From: an uncultured Akkermansia sp.
GTDB lineage: Bacteria; Verrucomicrobiota; Verrucomicrobiia; Verrucomicrobiales; Akkermansiaceae
Assembly (NCBI GenBank): GCA_904501915.1
Contig: CAJGCV010000040.1
Coordinates: forward strand, 1 to 17,744
DNA: 17,744 nt
Reading direction: 5' to 3'
Below the pieces are notes generated by a model, which saw only the letters and a program-made list of their open reading frames with translations, ran no database searches and had not been told where the DNA came from. The position numbers were made by a program, and so were the translations under genes. Below, piece by piece: positions 7,299-13,978 of the stretch (positions are counted from its first letter, which is position 1; each line of letters starts with the position of its first letter).

Positions 7299-8408
7299 AT
7301 GGATTTTCCCGATAGCATGAGTATTGAAGAAGCCTTTGCCAGAGCCGAAGCAGAGGCGAAGCTGGCCGCAGCCCTCAAGGAAAGCGAAGAGCGTTTTTCC
7401 AAAGCTGAGCTCCCCAACCGCCTGAACGAAGACTGGCGCTTCGGACGCCCGCACAAATACGCCCAGGAATTTGCCCAGCGCCTGAATGCAGGCACCGCGC
7501 CCGGCGGAGAAGCCTGGGTTGATCATGACCAGGGCTGCGCAGTCCGCCTCAACGAGGAGGATGAGGACCTGCGCCAGACCGAGATGCTCATGCCCACCAT
7601 CGGCTCCGATGCCCTGCTCTCACAGCATCTGCAGCACTTCGGCACAGGCTACGCACTCTATATCGAGGAAGACACCAAAGGCCCCATCCGCCTGAGCTAC
7701 GAAAGCGCCAGCACACTTGTCCCCTCCACTTTCATCATGGTCGCCCCCGGAATCAAGGCCGAAGTGGAGATTACCTACGCATGCATGGAAGGCGGGCTTA
7801 TTTTCGGCACATGCAACATTCAGATAGCCGAGGGAGCAGAGCTGAAAGTAAAATCAAGCGCCACAGGCACCGGGCGCTGCATGCTCATTAACAACATCCA
7901 GAACATGGGCGGTAAAGTACGCCACCTCACCAGCTTCGATGGGCTGGAATGGGCACGCGAAGAAACAGTGGCAGAAATCTACACCCCACAATCTGATATT
8001 CAGCTCTACTCTGCCAACAAGCTCGGAGATTCTGCCGTGCTCGACCAGCATACGAAGCAGATTCACCACGTGGGCGGTGCCACCAGCAACCTGCTCTATA
8101 AAAACGTGCTCGATGGTAAAGCCACCGCCACCTTTGCGGGCAATATCTATGTAGCTCCCGGGGCTCACCATACAGATGCCTACCAGAGTAACCGCAACCT
8201 GCTGCTCAGTGAAGATGCCACAGTGAACTCCCTGCCTGGCCTGGAAATCCTGGCCGACAAGGTACGCTGCTCGCACGGCAGCGCCTCCGGTCCCATAAAC
8301 GAAGAGCAGCTCTTCTACCTCCTCTCACGCGGCATCCCGGAAACCGATGCCAAGCAGCTCATCTCCACTGGCTTCCTGGCGGAAGCGGTGGATAAATACG
8401 AGGCATAA
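7299..8408 (+). CDS. sufD: Fe-S cluster assembly protein SufD
   Basis: A 369-aa partner of SufB in the SufBC2D complex. The C-terminal half carries the diagnostic GNIYVAPGAHHTDAYQSN, EILADKVRCSHGSASG and NEEQLFYLLSRGI stretches; the His in CSHG probably corresponds to the functional H360 of E. coli SufD. The N-terminal ~100 residues are Glu/Ala-rich helices, more variable in the family. The start MDFPDSMSIEE (7299) is preferred because an upstream extension would run into the sufB stop region; MSIEE at 7317 is a second option. It starts 22 nt after sufB without a Shine-Dalgarno. No sufS, sufE, sufU or sufA is in the window, so the sulfur donor must be encoded elsewhere. No terminator follows. 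Confidence 0.96.
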   Translation: MDFPDSMSIEEAFARAEAEAKLAAALKESEERFSKAELPNRLNEDWRFGRPHKYAQEFAQRLNAGTAPGGEAWVDHDQGCAVRLNEEDEDLRQTEMLMPTIGSDALLSQHLQHFGTGYALYIEEDTKGPIRLSYESASTLVPSTFIMVAPGIKAEVEITYACMEGGLIFGTCNIQIAEGAELKVKSSATGTGRCMLINNIQNMGGKVRHLTSFDGLEWAREETVAEIYTPQSDIQLYSANKLGDSAVLDQHTKQIHHVGGATSNLLYKNVLDGKATATFAGNIYVAPGAHHTDAYQSNRNLLLSEDATVNSLPGLEILADKVRCSHGSASGPINEEQLFYLLSRGIPETDAKQLISTGFLAEAVDKYEA

Positions 8409-8433
8409 ACCGCCACGTGCCCATTCGTTTCGT

Positions 8434-10038
8434 ATGCATTACTCAGTATTCCTGCGCCTCCTTCCGCTAGCGTTCGCCGCTTTTTCCTTTCCGCTCAGTG
8501 CGGAATCTGCCCCAGTTGCCATCATTCCCCAGCCCCTCGTGCTCGAACAGGCAGACAACGCGCCCGGCTTCCAGCTGCGCGATGGCATCCGCGTGCATTA
8601 CTCCGTCAGCCGCAGTGAAATGGGGCGCGCCGCTATCCGCGCCCTCATGGCAGCCGGATTCAACGTACTGCCCGAAGAAATGCAGGGAGCGCTCGAGGTG
8701 CACCACATCGACAACGCCAACCCGGAAGCCTATACACTCAGCGTCAGCGCAGAGGGAATCCGCATAGGCGCGGCTTCACACTCTGCCCTGTATGCAGCAG
8801 CGCAGACCCTGGCCCAGGCGGTGCAGAATGGTATCATCCCCGCCATGCGGGTGGAAGACGCCGCAGCTCTGCAGCACCGCGGCATCATGCTCGACCCCTG
8901 CCGTCACCCCATCAGCGTGGCAGATACAAAGCGCATTCTGGAGCTCATGGCTCGCTACAAACTCAACACCCTGCACTGGCACTTGTGCGATGACCAGGGC
9001 TGGCGCATCGAGATTAAGAAATATCCCCTGCTCACCGAAATCGGCAGCAAGCGCAAGGAAAGTTCCTGCTGGATTGACCAGAAGAAGAAGGACGGCAAAC
9101 CCGTCGAATTCCACTACTCCCAGGACGACATACGCGAGGTGGTGGAGTATGCCCACAGCCTGGGAATCACCGTCATCCCCGAAATCGAAATCCCCGGCCA
9201 CGCCAGCGCCGCCGTCACCGCATACCCCCAGCTTGGCAACCAGGATTGCCCGGATTTTGCCCCCGAAGTCATCACCGGTTGGGGCGTATTCCCACATGTC
9301 ATGGGTCCCAATCCCTTCACTTTCCAGTTCATTGAAGACGTGCTGGCAGAGGTATGTGAGCTGTTCCCGCGTGCACCCTACATCCACATCGGCGGCGATG
9401 AAGTGCCCCGCGACCAGTGGCAGAAGAGTCCTGCCGCGCAGGCTTTCATGAAGGAGCACGGCTACACCCGCGAAAGCCAGATTCAGGACCACTTCACCCA
9501 CTTCTGCGCCCAGGTGCTCCGCAAACACGGCCGCCGTATGGTCGGCTGGGATGAAATCATGTGCGCCCCGCAGCTCCCGCAGGACGCCGTAGTCATGGCC
9601 TGGCGCGGCATGGATCACGCCCGCATCGCCGCCCGCCGCGGCCACCAGCTCATCCTCTGCCCCATTCACGCTTTCTACTTCAATTTCCCCTACGGCAAGA
9701 ACCCGGCGGATTCCTTCTACTCCGGTCTCACCGGCTTCAACAACATCGACTGCGCCCACGTGATCAACTTCGACACCTCCGTCCCCGGCAACCAGGTCAT
9801 CGGCATGCAGGCCAACCTCTGGAGCGAATGCATCCCCAACATGCAGAAACTGGAATACATGCTCGTTCCCCGCATCTGCGCTCTGGCTGAGCACGCGTGG
9901 CTCTACGGCACTCCGAACCGCCCTGATGCCGCCCACTTCACCCGCCGGCTCCAGGCTCACTACCCGTACTTTGATTCCCTGCGCCTCAACTACCGCAAGG
10001 AAGACGGCTCTCCCAGGTTGCAAGCAGTGCAGCAGTAA
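8434..10038 (+). CDS. Secreted beta-N-acetylhexosaminidase, GH20
   Basis: A 534-aa exported exo-enzyme that removes terminal beta-linked GlcNAc or GalNAc by substrate-assisted catalysis. The signal peptide is MHYSVFLRLLPLAFAAFSF with cleavage near LSAES. An N-terminal GH20b-like alpha/beta domain (about 27-140) precedes the barrel. GH20 motifs are all present: HWHLCDDQGWRIEI (181-194), IPEIEIPGHA (248-257), the catalytic Asp-Glu pair D322/E323 in HIGGDEVP, VGWDEI (370-375) and QANLWSE (459-465). The barrel looks complete. The start at 8434 is chosen because it begins the signal peptide; the reading frame is open further upstream into sufD, but that part is not plausible protein. It lies 25 nt after sufD with no terminator between, so it may be partly expressed with the suf operon. 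Confidence 0.95.
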   Translation: MHYSVFLRLLPLAFAAFSFPLSAESAPVAIIPQPLVLEQADNAPGFQLRDGIRVHYSVSRSEMGRAAIRALMAAGFNVLPEEMQGALEVHHIDNANPEAYTLSVSAEGIRIGAASHSALYAAAQTLAQAVQNGIIPAMRVEDAAALQHRGIMLDPCRHPISVADTKRILELMARYKLNTLHWHLCDDQGWRIEIKKYPLLTEIGSKRKESSCWIDQKKKDGKPVEFHYSQDDIREVVEYAHSLGITVIPEIEIPGHASAAVTAYPQLGNQDCPDFAPEVITGWGVFPHVMGPNPFTFQFIEDVLAEVCELFPRAPYIHIGGDEVPRDQWQKSPAAQAFMKEHGYTRESQIQDHFTHFCAQVLRKHGRRMVGWDEIMCAPQLPQDAVVMAWRGMDHARIAARRGHQLILCPIHAFYFNFPYGKNPADSFYSGLTGFNNIDCAHVINFDTSVPGNQVIGMQANLWSECIPNMQKLEYMLVPRICALAEHAWLYGTPNRPDAAHFTRRLQAHYPYFDSLRLNYRKEDGSPRLQAVQQ

Positions 10039-10105
10039 TCCATACCGGGGAACTGTTCAGAAATATCTACAGTACTTTTTCCATTTCAGGTAGCTATGTT
10101 GAAGC

Positions 10106-10134
10106 TTGCCATATCCTGAGTTTTGAGGTACAAT
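10106..10134 (+). promoter_or_regulatory. Predicted promoter of rsmA (near-leaderless)
   Basis: A TTGCCA box (10106-10111), a 17-nt spacer and TACAAT (10129-10134). The -10 box ends 9 nt before the ATG at 10144, so the predicted leader is only 2-3 nt. This also argues against an upstream TTG start (10123) that would place the promoter inside the gene. Confidence 0.6.
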
Positions 10135-10143
10135 GCGCCGCAC

Positions 10144-11493
10144 ATGAACGCAACGCAGATTCGGCAGGTACTGGAAGAAACCGGGGTGAATCCCTCCAAA
10201 TCACTGGGGCAGAATTTCCTGGTGGATGAAAACATTGCCCGCTGGATTGTCTCACAACTCGAAATTGAACCAACGGACTGCGTGGTGGAAGTAGGCCCGG
10301 GCACCGGGGCACTCACAGAACACATGGCACCGCTGTGCCGCAAGCTGATTCTGGTGGAGTTTGACGCCCGCCTGGCCGAATACCAGAAAAAACGCTGGGC
10401 AGATACACCGCATGTGGAAGTGCACCATGCCGATGGTGCCAGCTGGGACCCCCGCCCGCTTTTTGCGGAGCAACCGGTAAAATTCATGGGCAATCTGCCC
10501 TACTCTGCCGGTGGCGCCATTCTCGCCAATTTCCTCACCTCGCCCTGCGCTGTCTCACGCGCCGTGGTCATGCTGCAGAAAGAATTCATCGACCGCATTC
10601 TGGCTCAGCCGGGAGATGAGGCATATGGGCTGCTCTCGCTTCGCATCCAGATGGACTGGGTGCCCAGGGCGCTCAAGACTGTGCCGCCGGAAGCCTTTAA
10701 CCCGCGCCCGAAGATTGACTCGACCGTCATGCTGCTGACCCCGCGCGACCCGCGCAGTCTGCCGCCGTATGACCACCGGCTCATGGATGAACTGATGCGC
10801 CGCTGTTTTGCCCAGCGCCGCAAGCAGATGCACAAGCAACTGCCGGAAACACCCGCCTGGAGCGAGGTTTCGGCTGCGCTTGGCATTTCCCCCACCGCCC
10901 GACCGGAGGAACTCGGGCTGGAGCAATGGGTGCGCCTCACCAATGCCTACGACCCGCACCCACTGGCCGCCGTGGCGCAAAAGGATGATGAGCTTTTCGA
11001 TGTGGTGGACGAGCAGGATAATGTGCTGCGCCAGGCCCCGCGCAAGGAGGTGCACGATAACGGACTGATTCACCGCGCGGTTCATGTGCTGGTGTTCAAC
11101 AAGAAACACGACTGCCTGCTGCAGCAGCGCTCTCTGCTTAAAGACCGCCACCCCGGCGTATGGGATTCCAGTGCCGCAGGCCATCTGGACGCAGGAGAGG
11201 ATTACGATACCGCCGCCCGCCGCGAGCTGGAAGAGGAACTCGGCATCACCGATACCAGAATCATCCGCCTGGGTACCCTCCCCCCCAGTGAAGAAACCGG
11301 CATGGAACATGTGGCGCTCTACGCTGCGTTGTACAATGGGCGCGTGCACTTCCCGGCAGCGGAAATCAGCGGGGTCGTTCCCTTCCCGGCCAAGCTCATC
11401 GACCGCTGGCTGGCAGCCCGCCCGCAGGATTTCGCCAACTCCTTTGCCGCATGCTGGCAGCTTGCCCGCACCATGCTCGGGGAAGAGTCTTGA
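10144..11493 (+). CDS. rsmA: RsmA (KsgA) 16S rRNA dimethyltransferase fused to a C-terminal Nudix hydrolase
   Basis: A 449-aa two-domain protein. Residues 1-265 are RsmA, which dimethylates two adjacent adenines in helix 45 of 16S rRNA using S-adenosylmethionine. Visible motifs are SLGQNFLVD (20-28), the SAM-binding EVGPGTGALT (49-58), the acidic residue in LVEFDARL (70-77), the catalytic NLPY (117-120) and the C-terminal FNPRPKIDSTV (185-195). Residues about 280-445 are a Nudix domain of the YfcD/isopentenyl-diphosphate isomerase-like type: EVHDNGLIHRAVHV leads to a perfect Nudix box from G346 to I368 (Gx5Ex7REUxEExGU; GHLDAGE and RELEEELGI are its ends). Both halves are intact in one frame with no stop between them. 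RsmA normally ends near 260-290 aa, so the extra domain is a true fusion. The Nudix substrate is unknown. Confidence 0.92.
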   Translation: MNATQIRQVLEETGVNPSKSLGQNFLVDENIARWIVSQLEIEPTDCVVEVGPGTGALTEHMAPLCRKLILVEFDARLAEYQKKRWADTPHVEVHHADGASWDPRPLFAEQPVKFMGNLPYSAGGAILANFLTSPCAVSRAVVMLQKEFIDRILAQPGDEAYGLLSLRIQMDWVPRALKTVPPEAFNPRPKIDSTVMLLTPRDPRSLPPYDHRLMDELMRRCFAQRRKQMHKQLPETPAWSEVSAALGISPTARPEELGLEQWVRLTNAYDPHPLAAVAQKDDELFDVVDEQDNVLRQAPRKEVHDNGLIHRAVHVLVFNKKHDCLLQQRSLLKDRHPGVWDSSAAGHLDAGEDYDTAARRELEEELGITDTRIIRLGTLPPSEETGMEHVALYAALYNGRVHFPAAEISGVVPFPAKLIDRWLAARPQDFANSFAACWQLARTMLGEES

Positions 11494-11533
11494 ATGCTGT
11501 TCCTCTGCCCCGGTTTTCTGCAAGCGCCTCGTG

Positions 11534-12217
11534 TCAGAGCATCAACAGGGTCAGAACGAAGAAAACTCCGCAAACAGAATAAAGCGAAGCATTAGCAACT
11601 GCAGTGATGGGGACATCCGCCCCCCAGGAAACCGCCGCCACAAGGGGAGTTCGCACATAATTCCCCACAGTTCGCTTCTCGGGTACAAAGTCCACCGGCG
11701 CACAATACACACTTCTTGTACAAAAATCGGCAGTCAAAGGGTCAAATCTGCAAGTATATGCCTCAGGCACACCGTGGTAATCGGGGTTGTAAACATCACC
11801 CGGTTTAACAAGCTCTGCCTTTGAATAATCAAAATCTTCCGCACGCACAATTTCGTATCCATCCTCTGCCAGCAGATAACGTTCCACAGGCGGAAGCTGC
11901 TGCCACCCGGTTGAAGGCGCGTATTCAACCTCTGGTCCCACCAGATGCCCAAAGGCAGCTTCTACCGCAGGAACAGAGCATTGGCTGTATTCCACCTCGC
12001 ACTCAACGTAATTGCTTCCGTTGATGGTGTAACAGTCCTTCGCATAAGCCACAGGAACAGACTTACCCACGCTATCCAGCATAGCGCCCATGTTGGTACT
12101 CACACCAATAGAGTCGCAAGCTGTAGTCAACAAGGCCACCAGCATACAGGAACTCATGAGAGCCCACCTGCTTATGCACTGCAGCAAATTCCGCATCACT
12201 TTATTCCGTTTTCTCAT
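11534..12217 (-). CDS. Putative lipoprotein with C-terminal DVPxTxxAN hydrophobic segment
   Basis: A 227-aa predicted envelope protein that I do not recognise as a named family. Residues 1-33 are a basic n-region (MRKRNK) and a hydrophobic core ending in ALLTTAC; C34 would be lipidated, although Thr at -3 makes this lipobox imperfect. The mature part has several Cys (CYTINGSNYVECEVEYSQC; YTCRFDPLTADFCTRSVYC) that may form disulfides. The last ~35 residues are hydrophobic and contain ADVPITAVANASLYSVCG, aligning with a similar segment in the divergent neighbour and recalling YceK/YidQ-type small lipoproteins. AGGAG directly abuts the ATG (12217), too close for a normal Shine-Dalgarno; a second Met eight codons in is an alternative start. 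It converges on rsmA with a 40-bp gap. Confidence 0.7.
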   Translation of the reverse strand: MRKRNKVMRNLLQCISRWALMSSCMLVALLTTACDSIGVSTNMGAMLDSVGKSVPVAYAKDCYTINGSNYVECEVEYSQCSVPAVEAAFGHLVGPEVEYAPSTGWQQLPPVERYLLAEDGYEIVRAEDFDYSKAELVKPGDVYNPDYHGVPEAYTCRFDPLTADFCTRSVYCAPVDFVPEKRTVGNYVRTPLVAAVSWGADVPITAVANASLYSVCGVFFVLTLLML

Positions 12218-12333
12218 CTCCTGTGGATTGATTCAACGCCGACCCGCCCACTCTACCATATTTTCTCCGCCACTGTCGAGCATCTTCAAGCCCCTGTCGT
12301 TGATTTTCGCTGCTGTCCTTGTCATGTTTTTTC

Positions 12334-12362
12334 TTGCCAGAGCATGCTCTGCTTGTTATAGT
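12334..12362 (+). promoter_or_regulatory. Predicted leaderless promoter of the + strand lipoprotein
   Basis: A TTGCCA box (12334-12339), a 17-nt spacer and TATAGT (12357-12362). Only 7 nt separate the -10 box from the ATG at 12370, so transcription would start at or next to the initiation codon. The spacer contains the palindrome listed next. Confidence 0.6.
12338..12351. promoter_or_regulatory. 14-bp perfect palindrome in the promoter spacer (candidate operator)
   Basis: CAGAGCATGCTCTG is perfectly self-complementary over 14 bp. It begins inside the -35 box and fills most of the spacer of the 12334-12362 promoter, in the 152-bp region between two divergent lipoprotein genes. A dimeric repressor bound here would block the + strand promoter. 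No cognate regulator is next to it. Confidence 0.4.
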
Positions 12363-12369
12363 GTAGCAT

Positions 12370-13119
12370 ATGGGGCGTTACATCACGTTGTTACTACTGG
12401 CAGCTACAGTCTTCCTACTCAATAGCTGCACCTACGTGAATACACACAAAGCCGTGGCAGACCGCGGACGCCAATGCCAGGCGGTTATTTTGCCAGACCA
12501 GGAAAATCTGGTATTGTACCAGCATAAGGGAGATTTGTATCTTCAGGGAATTCTGACGAATGTCCGCCGCACCGGGCGCGCCAAAATCACCAACTTCAGC
12601 GTTTCTGAATACACCAGCGGTCAATATATCCCCATCAGGAAAGCGCCGCAGTACTACGTGTACCGTAAACTGAGTCCGGCAGATATCGTCAAAAACGACC
12701 ACTTTGTGCAGCTTCCCGGCAAAAAACTGCCCAAGGGAGCAAAAATAATCAAGCAAGGCGGGTATGAAATTGATTCGCTCTGCTGCAATCCTGTTACCAC
12801 GCACCTGCAATACGGCTGGAAATCCACCCTGCCTAAAGGTGCCAGAAGAGTGCGCCACGCCATGGTCACCAGCGAGCATCAGCAAACGGGCAGCCACCTG
12901 AGCAACACCCGCAGTGGTTTCATCATACCCGTCAGCCGCTCAGGCGCAAACAGGCACGCACTCTACGCCTACCCCGCAGCAGGCGTCGCCTTTGTGCTCA
13001 TAGATGTTCCGGGCACCATTCTGGCAAATACAGTGGTTCCGGTAGCCTATGGTATAGCTGCTATTCCATGCAGCATATATCAGAAAAGCAAACAACTGCT
13101 TGTCGAACCGGAAAAATAA
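12370..13119 (+). CDS. Putative lipoprotein, YceK/YidQ-like C-terminus
   Basis: A 249-aa predicted envelope lipoprotein of unknown function. The N-terminus MGRYITLLLLAATVFLLNSC gives a good lipobox (LNSC, C20). The mature part (about 21-190) has beta-type alternation (LVLYQHKGDLYLQGILTNV), a CC pair near residue 138 and many basic residues. Near residues 197-235 a hydrophobic segment reads AGVAFVLIDVPGTILANTVV, then PVAYGIAAIPC. The D-x-P-x-T/S-x-x-A-[DN]-T core recalls YceK/YidQ lipoproteins (DLPxSxxADT). The - strand neighbour has the same core, so the two may be distant paralogues. The start follows a promoter by 7 nt and has no Shine-Dalgarno. The gene ends 11 bp from the convergent glycosyltransferase gene. 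Confidence 0.75.
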   Translation: MGRYITLLLLAATVFLLNSCTYVNTHKAVADRGRQCQAVILPDQENLVLYQHKGDLYLQGILTNVRRTGRAKITNFSVSEYTSGQYIPIRKAPQYYVYRKLSPADIVKNDHFVQLPGKKLPKGAKIIKQGGYEIDSLCCNPVTTHLQYGWKSTLPKGARRVRHAMVTSEHQQTGSHLSNTRSGFIIPVSRSGANRHALYAYPAAGVAFVLIDVPGTILANTVVPVAYGIAAIPCSIYQKSKQLLVEPEK

Positions 13120-13130
13120 GGCCGGACCAA

Positions 13131-13880
13131 TCAGATTTTGCGCGTCAGGCAATACCAGATGAACCGGGTATTGTGCACAAGATAGCGCTTGAATAAGCGG
13201 CGGGGTTCCTTGCACAGGCGATAGAGCCACTCCAGCCCGTGGGCGCGCACCCAGGCGGGAGCCTGCTGCACCAGGCCGGCGTGGAAGTTGAACGCCGCAC
13301 CCACACCAAAATACAGAGCGGGAGGCAACTGCTCACGATGCTCGAACAGCCAGCGTTCCTGCTTAGGGCAACCCAGCCCCACCCACACGCAGTGCGCCCC
13401 GCTCTGGCGGATAGCCTCCAGCATGCGGTCGTCCTCCCCCTCCGGCCACGGCGGCATGGGCGGGCAGTAATGCCCGGCTACCTCTGCCCCGGGATAACGG
13501 GCCCCGAGATTCTCCTTCAGGCGGGAAATGGCTTCCTCGCTGCCGCCCAGCAGAAAATGCCTCAGCCCAGCAGCGCGACCCATATCCCACATGGTTTCCA
13601 TCACATCCGGTCCGTACAGGCGGTTTGCAGCGGCCCCCTTGCGGCGCATCAGCCACACAATGGGCATACCGTCCGGGCAGATGAAATCAAACGTACGCAG
13701 CCCTGCCCCATAATCAGCGGCATCATGCAGCGCTCGCGTGAGCACATGCACATCTGAATGCGCCAGCAGCAGCGGCTTCTGTGTCTCCTGTGCCAGCTGC
13801 ACCCACGCAGTCCCCGCCTCCGGCAAGGAGGCGGACACATACGGGATTCCGAAAATATCAGTGGTGGAGAGAGTGTTCAT
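13131..13880 (-). CDS. WecG/TagA/CpsF-family glycosyltransferase (GT26)
   Basis: A 249-aa glycosyltransferase expected to add an N-acetylmannosamine(uronate)-type sugar, or a related one, to an undecaprenyl-linked acceptor during surface polysaccharide assembly at the inner face of the membrane. Family motifs are IFGIPYVSA (9-17), FICPDGMPIVWLMRR (66-80, with D70 at the position of the proposed catalytic Asp), RLYGPDVM (87-94), LLGGSEE (110-116), VGLGCPKQERW (167-177), FGVGAAFNFHAG (191-202) and the C-terminal GLEWLYRLCKEPRRLFKRYL (215-234). The C-terminal basic tail is the part that contacts membrane in TagA. The start at 13880 (MNTLSTTDIFG) fits the family; a 20-aa extension to 13940 would overlap the promoter and looks non-native. 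No other polysaccharide gene is adjacent, so it is an orphan here. Confidence 0.93.
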   Translation of the reverse strand: MNTLSTTDIFGIPYVSASLPEAGTAWVQLAQETQKPLLLAHSDVHVLTRALHDAADYGAGLRTFDFICPDGMPIVWLMRRKGAAANRLYGPDVMETMWDMGRAAGLRHFLLGGSEEAISRLKENLGARYPGAEVAGHYCPPMPPWPEGEDDRMLEAIRQSGAHCVWVGLGCPKQERWLFEHREQLPPALYFGVGAAFNFHAGLVQQAPAWVRAHGLEWLYRLCKEPRRLFKRYLVHNTRFIWYCLTRKI

Positions 13881-13890
13881 GTGCAGCAAG

Positions 13891-13919
13891 AGAATACACC
13901 ACAGCGGCGCCGTGGTCAA
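13891..13919 (-). promoter_or_regulatory. Predicted promoter of the WecG/TagA-family gene
   Basis: Read on the - strand, TTGACC (13919-13914), a 17-nt spacer and TATTCT (13896-13891). The -10 box ends 10 nt before the ATG at 13880, predicting a leader of only a few bases, as for several other genes in the window. Confidence 0.5.
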
Positions 13920-13978
13920 TCTCAAACATGATTTCATCAACAGCAGCTGTGTACCTGTCAGGGCTATTTTTTTACGGG

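Noticed and set aside
8776..10023. 415-codon open frame on the - strand opposite the GH20 gene
   Set aside because: The + strand encodes all GH20 catalytic motifs; the antisense translation shows no recognisable domain and arises from GC-rich codon use.
10053..10081. Possible terminator after the GH20 gene (ACTGT...ACAGT then ACTTTTT)
   Set aside because: The stem is only 5 bp with a 12-nt loop, far weaker than the two 11-bp terminators elsewhere in the window.
10123..10143. TTG start giving a seven-residue longer RsmA
   Set aside because: It would overlap the predicted -10 box (10129-10134); RsmA proteins normally begin close to the residues encoded from 10144.
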